Program-made: the position numbers and the translations under genes
Assembly: GCF_044454545.1 (NCBI RefSeq)
Contig: NZ_JBITDV010000005.1
Coordinates: 62,001 to 126,000, forward strand
Length of the DNA stretch: 64,000 nt
Origin: Cryptosporangium sp044454545
GTDB lineage: Bacteria; Actinomycetota; Actinomycetes; Mycobacteriales; Cryptosporangiaceae
Reading direction: 5' to 3'
In this document: piece after piece, positions 42,201 through 50,385 of the stretch
Layout of the letters: each line of letters begins with the position of its first letter
How positions within the stretch are numbered: the stretch's first letter is position 1
Notes under the pieces: model-generated
Told to the model about the DNA's origin: nothing
The model's input: the letters and a program-made list of their open reading frames with translations, nothing else
Database searches by the model: none

Positions 42201-43069
42201 GCGAGCGTGGCCAGGTAGGCCGCGAACGCGACGAACGTGCCGATCGTGATGCGGTCGGTGAGGGCCAGCCAGCCACCGAGCGCGAGCACCGCGACCTGGC
42301 CCAGCTGCGGGAGCGCGGCGAGCGTCGGCGTCAGCAGCGCGTTGATGCGGGCCGCGCGCATCCGGTCGGCGAACAGCCGCCGGGCCGTGGTTTCGAGCGT
42401 GACGATCTCGCGGGTCTCCTGGGCGAAGCCCTTCACGACCCGGACGCCGGTGACCGCCTCCTCGACCCGCTCGGCCACCTCGCCGGCGCGCTGCTGGGCC
42501 GACCAGGTCGCCGGGAACAGCCGCTTGCGGCTGCGGACGGCGGCCCAGGCGACCGCGGGCGCTACCGCGAGTGAGACCAGCGTCAGCGGCACCGACAGCG
42601 AGAACATCGCGACGACGGCGATGACGAACAGCACCACCATGCCGAGCGAGAACGGGATGAACGCGAGGATGCCCTGCACCAGTTGCAGGTCGGAGATCGC
42701 CCGGGAGACGACCTGGCCGGTGCGCAGCGCGTCTTGCCTGCGGCCGTCGAACCGCTGGAGCGTCGTGAAGACCCGGTTGCGCAGATCGTGCTGGACGTCG
42801 AGCGACAGCCGCCCGGCAGTGTAGCGACGCAGGAACGTGGCGCCGAACCGCAGGACGCCCAGCCCGGCGAGGATGCTGACGATCAGCGTGACCCGATCGA
42901 CCCGGCCGCCGACGGCGTCGTCGATCGCGGTGCGGGTGAGCAGCGGGGCCACACCTTCGAGCAGCGTCGCACCGAACGAAGCCACGAGTACGCCGACGAC
43001 CAGCTTCGGGTGGGTCCAGCAAGCAGAGAATAGGAGGCGGATCCATCCGCGAGACTTCGACTTCGGCAC
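39296..43069 (-). CDS. Fused full-size ABC exporter with asymmetric ATPase sites
   Basis: The 1257 residues are arranged TMD-NBD-TMD-NBD. Each TMD has six predicted helices (ABC type IV exporter). NBD1 has Walker A GPPGSGKST, LSGGQ and Walker B VLLLDDATSAVD, where Asp replaces the catalytic Glu. NBD2 has GETGAGKST, the altered signature LSAGQ and Walker B LLLLDEATAALD with the canonical Glu. NBD1's Asp and NBD2's LSAGQ would combine at one composite site, as in heterodimeric exporters (TM287/288, TAP), but here on one chain. A roughly 90-residue linker joins the halves. Likely exports a lipid, drug or peptide. It is a single gene with no accessory partner. Confidence 0.93.
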   Translation of the reverse strand: MPKSKSRGWIRLLFSACWTHPKLVVGVLVASFGATLLEGVAPLLTRTAIDDAVGGRVDRVTLIVSILAGLGVLRFGATFLRRYTAGRLSLDVQHDLRNRVFTTLQRFDGRRQDALRTGQVVSRAISDLQLVQGILAFIPFSLGMVVLFVIAVVAMFSLSVPLTLVSLAVAPAVAWAAVRSRKRLFPATWSAQQRAGEVAERVEEAVTGVRVVKGFAQETREIVTLETTARRLFADRMRAARINALLTPTLAALPQLGQVAVLALGGWLALTDRITIGTFVAFAAYLATLAGATRVVSGLLTMGQLARAGVERVYDVIESEPSVTDPAEPRTLPEGPLGIRYRDVRFGYASDDTVLDGLSLEVTPGETLALVGPPGSGKSTLALLLTRFYDVRGGSVALGGVDVRQLRLAELRGAIGVVFEEAFLFSASVRANIAYGRPDATDAEVEAVARAVEADGFIRALPEGYDTLVGERGLTLSGGQRQRIALARALLTDPRVLLLDDATSAVDNVTEAAIHATLRQVTADRTTILIAHRRSTLALADRVAVLDGGRVVDVGTQAELAERSPLFRSLLAGPDEAADEADSLRTPAGSQGTPPVAGAEVVTPALWPAVEADEDPLVSSRAQRSAPAGGHFDQGGTPATPELLAAVRALPPATEEPTLIDIDPRAPDPQFRLGRLLRPVRWLLWATIGLIALDAAATVAFPLLAQHAIDAGVVGGSERALLVTAVIGVLVVLVDWLAVRTQTVTASQAGEKVLYLLRIRSFSHLQRLGLDYYERELAGRIMTRMTTDVDALSTFLQTGLATAVVSVLTILGVTAALLLTDAGLALIALAVLPVVIVATLIFRRLSALAYEEARERVSVVNADFQENVSGMRVAQAYVREARSAADFAGRSDAYRRSRMRAQTYIATFFPFVGLLSDLGQAAVLAVGAHRIASGGVTPGILTAFLLYLALFFQPIQQLSQVFDGYQQARIGLSRIGDLLRTPTSVVDAETPAAIPDRLNGRVELRNARFRYAGADTEALRGVSLVIEPGETVALVGETGAGKSTVLKLLARFYDVTGGAVLIDGVDVRQYRLADYRARLGVVPQEPHLFTGDVASNISYGRPASPPAVVEGAARAVGAVGMVGSIQGGFRHPVSERGGGLSAGQRQLVSLARAELVDPDLLLLDEATAALDPASEAVVLAAGDALSRRRTTVVIAHRLATAARADRIIVMDNGEIAEQGRHAELIASDGVYARLWAQDGAAALEAELFERGEVDPVG

Positions 43070-43129
43070 ATTCGGAGGTTACTTCGGGGCGCCGACAATC
43101 TGCCGGACCACAGATTTCCTATGGGCTTA

Positions 43130-44071
43130 CTAGCACTGGCCCTCTTCGGTGTGCGGCCGGATCTTGAGCTGGGCACGGTTCTTCGCGAACTGGGCCCGGT
43201 AGGCGGTGGCGGTCACCCCGAAGTGCGCCTTGAACCGCCTGGCGAAGTAGTTCTGGTCGGGCCAGCCGACCGACCGGCCGATCTGCGTCACCGGCTCGTC
43301 GGTGTCGAGCAGCAGCTCAGCGGCCTTCTCGACGCGATGCCGGGCCAGGTACGCCATCGGCGGCAACCCGGTCGACGACTTGAACAGCCGCACCAGGTAC
43401 CCCGGCGTGAGGTGCAGTTCGTCCGCCAGCTCGGGGAGCGTCCAGGGGTGCGCCAGACGGTCCTCCAGTAAGCGCATCGCGCCGAGGACCGCCGCGTGGG
43501 TGGGACCGGACACCTCCCGCACGAACGCCGCCCGGGCCACCACGCTGAGCGAGAGCGTCAGCCGGGCGACCATGTCGCCCCGGTGGGTGAGGAACGACTC
43601 CGACCCCAGCTCGGCCAGTGCGTCCAGGTGTTCCATGGCCTGGACGAGAAGGCCGTCGGGCAGGGCCGTGCTCAGCACGCCGCGCCGCTGCGCCGCCATC
43701 GGGCCGGTCCGCAGCAGGTACCCCAGCCCCGGGTCGGCCTGAGCCCAGGCCAGCTCCCGGTTCAGCACGTCGGCGCCGAAACAGAGGTTATACAGGCGCA
43801 GGTCCCGGCACTCCTCGTACCCGTGCCACACGCCGGGCCGCAGCACCACCACGTCACCGCGGCGGATCGGCTCGCGCCCGGCCGGCGAGACGTGCAACGC
43901 CTCCCCGTCGAGGACGAACGCCAGCTCGAAAAAACTGTGGGTGTGCGTCTTCTGCGTCGTCGAGTGCAGATACCGGACCGCGTAGGTCTGGACGCCTTCG
44001 CGCAGGTAGAGCAGGCCCAGCTTGGACTCGCCCACCGGGTTCTCGCGCACGACCGGCACGGTACTCGCCAC
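43130..44071 (-). CDS. AraC-family transcriptional regulator
   Basis: About 313 residues. An N-terminal cupin sugar-binding domain (HTHSFFELAFVLDGEALHV ... RGDVVVLRPGVWHGY) is followed by two C-terminal helix-turn-helices (WTLPELADELHLTPGYLVRLFKSSTG; EPVTQIGRSVGWPDQNYFARRFKAHFG), as in RhaS/RhaR-type activators. Two in-frame GTG codons (44071, 44059) are possible starts. It is divergent from the rhamnoside transport operon and presumably activates it in response to rhamnose or a rhamnoside. The gene ends 60 bp after the exporter start on the same strand. Confidence 0.93.
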   Translation of the reverse strand: MASTVPVVRENPVGESKLGLLYLREGVQTYAVRYLHSTTQKTHTHSFFELAFVLDGEALHVSPAGREPIRRGDVVVLRPGVWHGYEECRDLRLYNLCFGADVLNRELAWAQADPGLGYLLRTGPMAAQRRGVLSTALPDGLLVQAMEHLDALAELGSESFLTHRGDMVARLTLSLSVVARAAFVREVSGPTHAAVLGAMRLLEDRLAHPWTLPELADELHLTPGYLVRLFKSSTGLPPMAYLARHRVEKAAELLLDTDEPVTQIGRSVGWPDQNYFARRFKAHFGVTATAYRAQFAKNRAQLKIRPHTEEGQC

Positions 44072-44165
44072 GAACCGGGAAGTTAATTTCGTGCTACCGC
44101 GGGCGCATCCAAGCCTATCGACGGCGCTGTGACGTAGCGCATGCTTCTGCCCCAAGAACGGCCGA

Positions 44166-44177
44166 TGAAACGTTCCA
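44166..44177. promoter_or_regulatory. LacI/CcpA-type pseudo-palindrome in the rhamnoside promoter
   Basis: TGAAACGTTCCA is a 12-bp palindrome with one mismatch around a central CG, the shape of LacI-family operators, and is flanked by CCGA(T) and ATCGG. It lies 45-56 bp above the permease ATG, inside the 150-bp AraC/permease gap. The divergent regulator is AraC-type, so this could be a second (catabolite or LacI) control point. A chance match is possible. Confidence 0.4.
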
Positions 44178-44221
44178 ATCGGCTCCCGGCGACACTGCTG
44201 TCCGCCCCCGGAGGTGAGTTC

Positions 44222-45166
44222 ATGCCTGCGCGTACCCGCACCCGGCCCGCGCCAGAAGCGCCCGCCGCACCGAAACCGGCGCCGGCGCGCACCCGAAAGC
44301 GCCGGAGCACCATGTGGTTGTTCCTCGTCCCGGCGCTCGCGCTCTACGCGTTCGTCGTGCTCGTCCCGAGCGGGCGCGGCGCGATGCTCGCGTTCACCGA
44401 CTGGGACGGGCTGAGCCCCGACCGCGCCTGGGTCGGCCTCGGAAACTTCACCGCGATCTTCGACGACGCCGACGCCCGGGCCGCGGTCGTCCAGACACTG
44501 CTCGTCGCGGTCTCGGTGACGATCATCCAGAACGGCGTCGGGTTGCTGCTCGCGCTCGGCGTCAACAGCCGGATCAAGAGCCGGAACGTCCTGCGGGTGT
44601 TCCTGTTCGCCCCGGCCGTGATGACTCCGGTCGTCACCGGCGCGCTCTGGAAGAACCTGCTGGCCCCGGACGGCGCGGTCAACTGGACGTTCGACGCGGT
44701 CGGCCTGAGCGGCCTCAAGCAGGACTGGCTCGGCGACCCGAACATCGCGCTCTGGTCGATCGTCGGCGTCGTCGTCTGGCAGTACGCCGGCTACTCGATG
44801 GTGATCTTCCTGGCCGGCCTGCAGGGCATCCCGCAGGACGTCCACGAGGCCGCCGAGGTCGACGGCGCCGGTCCGGTCCGCCGCTTCCGGTACGTGACCT
44901 TCCCGCTGCTCGCACCGGCCACGACGATCAACCTGATGCTGTCGATCATCGGCGGCCTGAAGCTCTTCGACCAGGTCTGGGTGATGACCGCCGGCGGTCC
45001 GGGCCACTCGACCGACACGCTCTCCACGCTGATCTACAAGGACGCGTTCCAGTTCGGCGAGTTCGCCTACAGCATCGCGCTCGCCATCGTGCTGACGATT
45101 TTCGTCGCGATCATCTCCAGCGGTCAGTACTGGCTGCTCCGCCGCCAGGAGGAGAGCACCCGATGA
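44222..45166 (+). CDS. ABC sugar transporter permease (MalF/UgpA type)
   Basis: A 314-residue integral membrane subunit with six helices. It carries the EAA loop EAAEVDGAGPVRRFRYVTFPLLAP that contacts the ATPase. The ATG at 44222 is chosen because GGAGGTGA lies just upstream; an in-frame ATG at 44141 would add a non-membrane tail. It forms the first gene of the rhamnoside operon and overlaps the second permease by 4 bp (ATGA). No ATP-binding subunit is encoded here, so a shared MsiK-type ATPase elsewhere is expected. Confidence 0.94.
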   Translation: MPARTRTRPAPEAPAAPKPAPARTRKRRSTMWLFLVPALALYAFVVLVPSGRGAMLAFTDWDGLSPDRAWVGLGNFTAIFDDADARAAVVQTLLVAVSVTIIQNGVGLLLALGVNSRIKSRNVLRVFLFAPAVMTPVVTGALWKNLLAPDGAVNWTFDAVGLSGLKQDWLGDPNIALWSIVGVVVWQYAGYSMVIFLAGLQGIPQDVHEAAEVDGAGPVRRFRYVTFPLLAPATTINLMLSIIGGLKLFDQVWVMTAGGPGHSTDTLSTLIYKDAFQFGEFAYSIALAIVLTIFVAIISSGQYWLLRRQEESTR

Positions 45167-45984
45167 GGTCCTACACCTGGCGCAGCTTCCTGCTCGAGCT
45201 GGTGATGCTCGTGGTGACGGTCGCGTTCGCGTTCCCGCTCTACGTCCTGGTGAACCTGTCGTTGCGCGCACCGCACGACCCGTCGTCCGCGGCCCGCCTC
45301 ACGATGTCCCCCACGCTCCAGAACTATTCGGACGCCTGGCAGCAGGCCGGTCTCGGCGGGGCGATCGCGAACAGCGCGCTGGTCACGATCGCCAGCGTCG
45401 TCGTCATCGTGATCGTCTCGTCGCTGGCGGCCTACCCGCTGGCCCGGGTGACCGCGGCCTGGTCGCGGGCCACGTTCCTGCTGATCATGCTCGGGCTGCT
45501 GCTGCCGTTCCAGCTCGCGTTGCTGCCGCTGTACCAGACCGTCCGCGACCTGCACCTGCTCGGGACGCCGTGGGCGCTGGTGCTGTTCTACAGCGGTCTG
45601 CAGGTGCCGTTCGCGACGTTCCTGTACGTCGGGTTCCTGCGCGCGCTGCCCCGCGACTACGAGGAAGCCGCGCTGCTCGACGGCTGCACGCCGTTCCAGG
45701 CGTTCCGCAGCGTCGTGTTCCCGCTGCTGCGACCGATCACCGGCACGGTCGTGATCCTCAACGCGGTGCTGGTCTGGAACGACTTCCTGACCCCGCTGCT
45801 CTACCTGAGCGGCAGCACCCAGCAGACGATCCCGGTCGCGATCTTCGGCTTCCTGGGCCAGTACGTCTCGCAGTGGGAGTTGGTGTTCGCCGGCCTGGTC
45901 ATCGGGTCGCTGCCGATCCTCTTCGTCTATTTCGCCATGCAACGCCACATCATCAAGGGCTTCGCCGGAGGGCTGAAGGGTTGA
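45163..45984 (+). CDS. ABC sugar transporter permease (MalG/UgpE type)
   Basis: A 273-residue second permease with six helices, the EAA loop as EEAALLDGCTPFQAFRSVVFPLLRP and a C-terminal HIIKGFAGGLKG typical of MalG-like subunits. It pairs with the MalF-type subunit to form the channel for an oligosaccharide or rhamnoside. The start overlaps the previous stop (ATGA). The rhamnosidase ATG follows 2 bp after its stop, so transport and hydrolysis are made together. Confidence 0.94.
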   Translation: MRSYTWRSFLLELVMLVVTVAFAFPLYVLVNLSLRAPHDPSSAARLTMSPTLQNYSDAWQQAGLGGAIANSALVTIASVVVIVIVSSLAAYPLARVTAAWSRATFLLIMLGLLLPFQLALLPLYQTVRDLHLLGTPWALVLFYSGLQVPFATFLYVGFLRALPRDYEEAALLDGCTPFQAFRSVVFPLLRPITGTVVILNAVLVWNDFLTPLLYLSGSTQQTIPVAIFGFLGQYVSQWELVFAGLVIGSLPILFVYFAMQRHIIKGFAGGLKG

Positions 45985-45986
45985 AC

Positions 45987-48674
45987 ATGCTGACCCCGTA
46001 CGCACTGAGTACTGACGGCCGTGCGACGCCGCTGGGCATCGACGAGACGACGCCGTTACTGTCCTGGCGCCTGGCGTCCGGCCGGAACGGCGACGTGCAG
46101 ACCGCGTACCGCATCCAGGTCACCGAAGACGGCCTCCCGCGCTGGGACACCGGCCGGGTCTTTTCGTCCGAGAACGCGAACATCGCCTGGGACGGACCGG
46201 CGCTGAGGTCCGGCACCCGCTACCACTGGCGGGTCACGGTCTGGAACGCCGACGGCGAGGAGTCCGGCGGCGCCGACTCCTGGTTCGAGACCGCGCTGCT
46301 GCACCCCGACGAGTGGGCGGGCGTCTGGATCGACCGGAACCCGGACGTGCACCCACCGTTCGACCCGCCGGTGGTCGACGACCTCACCGACCGGACCCGG
46401 CACCTGCCTGCCGTCCCGCACCTGCGCCGCTCGTTCACGGTCTCGGAGGCACCGACGAGGGCCCGGCTCTACGCCACCGCGCGGGGCGTCTACGAGGCCT
46501 CCCTCAACGGAACGAAGATCGGCGACCGCGAGCTCGCCCCCGGCTGGACCGAGTACGCGACGCGGATCCTTTACCAGACCTACGACGTCACCGACCTGCT
46601 CACCGCGGGCGAGAACGTCCTCGGCGCGGTCGTCGCCGACGGCTGGTGGTCGGGGTTCGTCGGCTTCGACAGCCGGCACCAGGCCCAGCACTACGGCGAC
46701 GCACCGCAGTTCCTGGCCCAGCTCGTGCTCGAGTTCGCCGACGGCTCGACCCGGACGATCGCCACCGACGCCGGCTGGGTCGAGCATCCGGGCGCGATCC
46801 GTTACGCGGACCTGCTGATGGGCCAGTACGAGGACGCGTCCCGGGCCCTCTCCGGCTGGGACACCCCCGGCTACGACGCGAGCGGATGGCTCCCGGTCCG
46901 GGTCCACGGACGTCCCGACAACCTCGTCGCCGAGCCCGACGAGCCGATCCGCGTCACCGAGGAGCTGCACCCGGTCTCGATCACCACGCTCGGCGACGGA
47001 CGGCACCTGGTGGACTTCGGCCAGAACATGGTCGGCCGGGTCCGGCTCACGATCCGCGGAGCGAAGACCGGGCAGCGGATCCGGCTGCGCCACGCCGAGG
47101 TGCTCGAGGGCGGCGAGCTCTACCTGGCGAACCTCCGCACGGCCGAGGCGACCGACGTCTACCTGGCGGCCGGCGGCGCGACCGAGGTGTTCGAGCCCCG
47201 GTTCACGTTCCACGGGTTCCGGTACGTCGAGGTCGTCGGCTATCCCGGGCTCCTGCACGCCCAGGACGTCGTCGGGAGGGTCCTGCACAGCGACACCCCG
47301 TTCACCGGCACGTTCGAGTGCGACGACGAGACCGTGAACCGGCTGGTCGGCAATATTCGCTGGGGCCAGCGCGGCAACTGGGTCTCGGTGCCGACCGACT
47401 GCCCGCAGCGCGACGAGCGGCTCGGCTGGCTCGCCGACGCGCAGATCTTCGCGCCGACCGCGATGCGGAACGCGGACGTGCAGGCGTTCTTCGCCCGCTG
47501 GCTCGCGGACGTGCGGGCGGCGGCCACGTCCGAAGGGGCGTTCCCGGACATCGCCCCGAAGGTCGCCATGCTCACCGAAGGGGCTCCGGCCTGGGGCGAC
47601 GGCGGGGTGATCCTCCCGTGGCTGCTCTACCAGGTCTATGGCGACCTGCGGACGCTCGAGCGCTCGTACGACTCGATGACCGCCTGGGTCGATCACGTCC
47701 ACCGCCACAACCCCGACCTGATCTGGCGCCACCGGGCCGGTAACAACTACGGCGACTGGTTGCAGGTGGACGCGGAAACGCCGCGAGAGCTCCTGGCTAC
47801 CGCGTATTTCGCACGGAGCGCAGCGCTGATTGCCCGCGCGGCACGCGTCATCAAGAAGGACCCGACACCGTACGAGGAGCTGCACGCGCGGATCAAGGAC
47901 GCGTTCAACGAAGCGTTCGTCGAAGACGACGGCCGGGTCGTGGGTGACACCCAGACGGGTTACCTCCTCGCGCTCGCGTTCGACCTCCTGCCGGAGCACC
48001 TGATCGAGTCGGCGGCGGCGCGGCTGGCCGACGACGTGGAGAAGCGGGACACCCACCTGACCACGGGTTTCGTCGGAGTCGCGCTGCTCTGCCCGACGCT
48101 GGCCGAGCACGGGCGGGCCGACCTGGCCTACGGGTTGCTGCACCAGGACACCTATCCGTCCTGGGGGTACTCGATCGTGCACGGCGCCACCACGATCTGG
48201 GAGCGCTGGGACGGCTGGACCGCCGACCGGGGCTTCCAGGCGGCGCAGATGAACTCGTTCAACCACTACAGCCTCGGGTCGATCGGCGAGTGGCTCTACG
48301 GCGGCGTGGCCGGCATCGGCCAGGCGCCGACGTCCGCCGGCTACCGGAACCTGGTGCTGCGCCCCACCGTGGGTGGCCGCCTCGGGTTCGCCAGGGCCAC
48401 CCAGGAGACCGTTCGCGGACGGATCGCCTCGGGCTGGCGCCTGGCCGGCGGCGAGGTCGTCGTCGACGTCGAGATCCCACCGGGCTCGACCGCGGACCTG
48501 CTGATCCCGACGGCGGACCCGGCGTCGGTCCGGGCGGCCGAGGGTGCGGACGGCGTGACCGGCCCGGCCATCCGCGACAGCGAGCCGACGGCGGGCGGTC
48601 TGCTCGTCCGGCTCGGCTCCGGAACGTACCGCTTCACCGCTCAACCCCCCACCCCCAGCAGGAAGGGACACTGA
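45987..48674 (+). CDS. Alpha-L-rhamnosidase (GH78)
   Basis: This 895-residue GH78 enzyme hydrolyses terminal alpha-L-rhamnose from glycosides and polysaccharides. It shows the N-terminal fibronectin-like region, two beta-sandwich domains (RARLYATARGVYEASLNG; LVDFGQNMVGRVRL) and the (alpha/alpha)6 barrel with the catalytic motif TDCPQRDERLGWLADAQIF, then AGNNYGDWL and SYDSMTAWVDHV. No signal peptide is visible, so it should act inside the cell on imported rhamnosides. AAGGG lies 8 nt before the ATG. The stop overlaps the binding-protein start by 1 bp (TGATG). Confidence 0.95.
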   Translation: MLTPYALSTDGRATPLGIDETTPLLSWRLASGRNGDVQTAYRIQVTEDGLPRWDTGRVFSSENANIAWDGPALRSGTRYHWRVTVWNADGEESGGADSWFETALLHPDEWAGVWIDRNPDVHPPFDPPVVDDLTDRTRHLPAVPHLRRSFTVSEAPTRARLYATARGVYEASLNGTKIGDRELAPGWTEYATRILYQTYDVTDLLTAGENVLGAVVADGWWSGFVGFDSRHQAQHYGDAPQFLAQLVLEFADGSTRTIATDAGWVEHPGAIRYADLLMGQYEDASRALSGWDTPGYDASGWLPVRVHGRPDNLVAEPDEPIRVTEELHPVSITTLGDGRHLVDFGQNMVGRVRLTIRGAKTGQRIRLRHAEVLEGGELYLANLRTAEATDVYLAAGGATEVFEPRFTFHGFRYVEVVGYPGLLHAQDVVGRVLHSDTPFTGTFECDDETVNRLVGNIRWGQRGNWVSVPTDCPQRDERLGWLADAQIFAPTAMRNADVQAFFARWLADVRAAATSEGAFPDIAPKVAMLTEGAPAWGDGGVILPWLLYQVYGDLRTLERSYDSMTAWVDHVHRHNPDLIWRHRAGNNYGDWLQVDAETPRELLATAYFARSAALIARAARVIKKDPTPYEELHARIKDAFNEAFVEDDGRVVGDTQTGYLLALAFDLLPEHLIESAAARLADDVEKRDTHLTTGFVGVALLCPTLAEHGRADLAYGLLHQDTYPSWGYSIVHGATTIWERWDGWTADRGFQAAQMNSFNHYSLGSIGEWLYGGVAGIGQAPTSAGYRNLVLRPTVGGRLGFARATQETVRGRIASGWRLAGGEVVVDVEIPPGSTADLLIPTADPASVRAAEGADGVTGPAIRDSEPTAGGLLVRLGSGTYRFTAQPPTPSRKGH

Positions 48675-49957
48675 TGTCCACCAGAAAGCGCTTCCTAGCG
48701 ACCGTCGTCGTCGCGGCGAGCGTGGCGCTCACCGCGGCCTGCGCGGGCGGCACGAACGCGGCCGGCGACAACGGCGACGACGGCAACGGCGGCACGATCA
48801 AGCTCTCGTCGGTCGCCAGCGACAAGGTCGGCGCCGAGGCTCTGATCGCCGCGTTCAGGAAGACCCACCCGGACGCGAACTTCACCACGTCGTACGCCGA
48901 CACCGACCAGTACCAGGGGACGCTGCGCACCCAGCTGGCCAGCGGTACCGCGCCGGACGTGTTCTTCGCCTGGCCGGGCAACGGCAACCCGGGCGCGATC
49001 GAGGTGCTCGCGCCGACCGGTTACCTGATGGATCTGTCCGACCGCCCCTGGGTCAAGGACATCCCGAGCGGCATCAAGCCGGTCACGGTCGTCGACGGCA
49101 AGACCTACGTCGTTCCGGAGACGTTCGCCGGGATCGGCGCCCTCTACAACAAGAAGGCGATGACCGACATCGGCGGCCAGGAGCCGACGACCTACACCGG
49201 GATGCTGGCGCTCTGCGACACCGCCAAGGCCAAGGGCAAGGTGCTGTTCGCGCTGGGCAACCAGACGAACTGGGTCACCCAGCTCGCCGACTACGCGCTG
49301 GCCTCGACGCTCGTCTACGGCAAGACGCCGGACTTCGCACAGCAGATGACCGACGGCAAGACGACGTTCGCCAAGTCCGAATGGAAGGCGACGCTCGACA
49401 AGTACCTCGAGATGAACAAGCGCGGCTGCTTCTCGGCCAACCCGCTGGGTACCTCGGTGGAGAACGCGATCTCGCAGGTCGCCGGCGGCAAGGCGGTCGG
49501 CATGATCTACGTGACCTCGGGCTTGAACCAGCTGCAGTCCGAGGCGCCGAAGGGCACCGAGTTCGGGATGTTCGCGGTGCCTGCCACCGACAACGCGTCC
49601 GACACCCAGCTTCCCGGCGCGGCCGGTGGTTCCTACGCGGTGAACGCGAAGACCAAGAACAAGAAGCTGGCGCTGGAATTCATCGACTTCCTGGGGACTC
49701 CGGAGGCGATCAACGCGTACGCGACCGCGACCGGGAACCTGCCGGGTATTCCGAACGACCAGTTCAAGGTCGACCCGGCTCTGCAACCGTTGCTCGACGC
49801 CCAGAAGGCGGGCAAGACGGTTCCGTTCATGGACCAGCTCTGGCCGAACCCGAAGGTGCAGAACGTCCACTTCGCGGCCATCCAGGACATGTTCGCCGGT
49901 AAGACTTCACCGGACCAGGTCCTGACGCGCATGGACGAGGCCTACAAGGCTGGCTGA
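48674..49957 (+). CDS. Extracellular sugar-binding lipoprotein of the ABC transporter
   Basis: A 427-residue family 1 solute-binding protein. The signal sequence has KKR-like charges, a hydrophobic stretch and a lipobox-like LTAACAGG (Cys about 23), so it is lipid-anchored outside. The mature part has SGTAPDVFFAW, AGIGALYNKKAM and the C-terminal LGTPEAINAYATATGNLPG pattern. It captures the sugar for the two permeases. Being last in the operon is unusual but compatible with later processing. A strong hairpin follows 10 bp after the stop. Confidence 0.93.
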   Translation: MSTRKRFLATVVVAASVALTAACAGGTNAAGDNGDDGNGGTIKLSSVASDKVGAEALIAAFRKTHPDANFTTSYADTDQYQGTLRTQLASGTAPDVFFAWPGNGNPGAIEVLAPTGYLMDLSDRPWVKDIPSGIKPVTVVDGKTYVVPETFAGIGALYNKKAMTDIGGQEPTTYTGMLALCDTAKAKGKVLFALGNQTNWVTQLADYALASTLVYGKTPDFAQQMTDGKTTFAKSEWKATLDKYLEMNKRGCFSANPLGTSVENAISQVAGGKAVGMIYVTSGLNQLQSEAPKGTEFGMFAVPATDNASDTQLPGAAGGSYAVNAKTKNKKLALEFIDFLGTPEAINAYATATGNLPGIPNDQFKVDPALQPLLDAQKAGKTVPFMDQLWPNPKVQNVHFAAIQDMFAGKTSPDQVLTRMDEAYKAG

Positions 49958-49967
49958 GTTGTGGCTG

Positions 49968-49999
49968 GGCGGGGCGGCCCTGGTGAGGGTCGTCCCGCC
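49968..49999. terminator. Bidirectional terminator hairpin
   Basis: A 14-bp stem (ggcggggcggccct / agggtcgtcccgcc, with two G-T wobbles) and a GGTG loop lie between the convergent binding-protein gene (stop 49957) and the small gene (stop 50003). It can serve both transcripts. Confidence 0.75.
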
Positions 50000-50002
50000 G
50001 GG

Positions 50003-50218
50003 TCAGTTGGTGGTGAGCCCGAGTGCCCACCGCATACGATCGGCGGCGATTTCCGGATGTTCTCCGTACTCCGCCGCGAGCCAGCAGGCGCAGCCGGACG
50101 GGCCGCCGAATTCCCGCAGGCTGTCATCGATCGCAGCTTCCACTTCCTCCGGGCTGGGGTGCTCGGAGGGTTGCAGCGGACTGACGAACAGCGCCTCGGC
50201 CGCCACAGCAAGCGACAT
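50003..50218 (-). CDS. Small conserved-looking protein (71 aa), unknown function
   Basis: A 71-residue protein with a good ribosome-binding site (GGAAGGAAGTG, 6 nt before ATG). It has a helical region EEVEAAIDDSLREFGG followed by GCACWLAAEYGEHPEIAADRMRWAL, so two cysteines separated by one Ala. It looks like a real gene: codon usage is coding-like, it sits between a terminator and a divergent promoter, and it resembles small actinobacterial proteins with the same DHPE(x)AxxRMRWA ending. Function unknown. Confidence 0.72.
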   Translation of the reverse strand: MSLAVAAEALFVSPLQPSEHPSPEEVEAAIDDSLREFGGPSGCACWLAAEYGEHPEIAADRMRWALGLTTN

Positions 50219-50385
50219 CTAAATCACTTCCTTCCTTCCACCTCAACTGTATGACTATCGACACACCTGGCGCTAACCGGTGGACAATTCAGGTTGCAAG
50301 CCACTCATTACTACCTTAATGTGGACGAAACAACGGCTCTAACTCGCGTGACGATCGCATCCGATTCGGCGGCTAAGCTGCCCCC

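Noticed and set aside
43130..45271. A 713-residue reading of the AraC gene
   Set aside because: The upstream part is antisense to the ABC permease gene; the cupin and HTH domains begin after about 44071.
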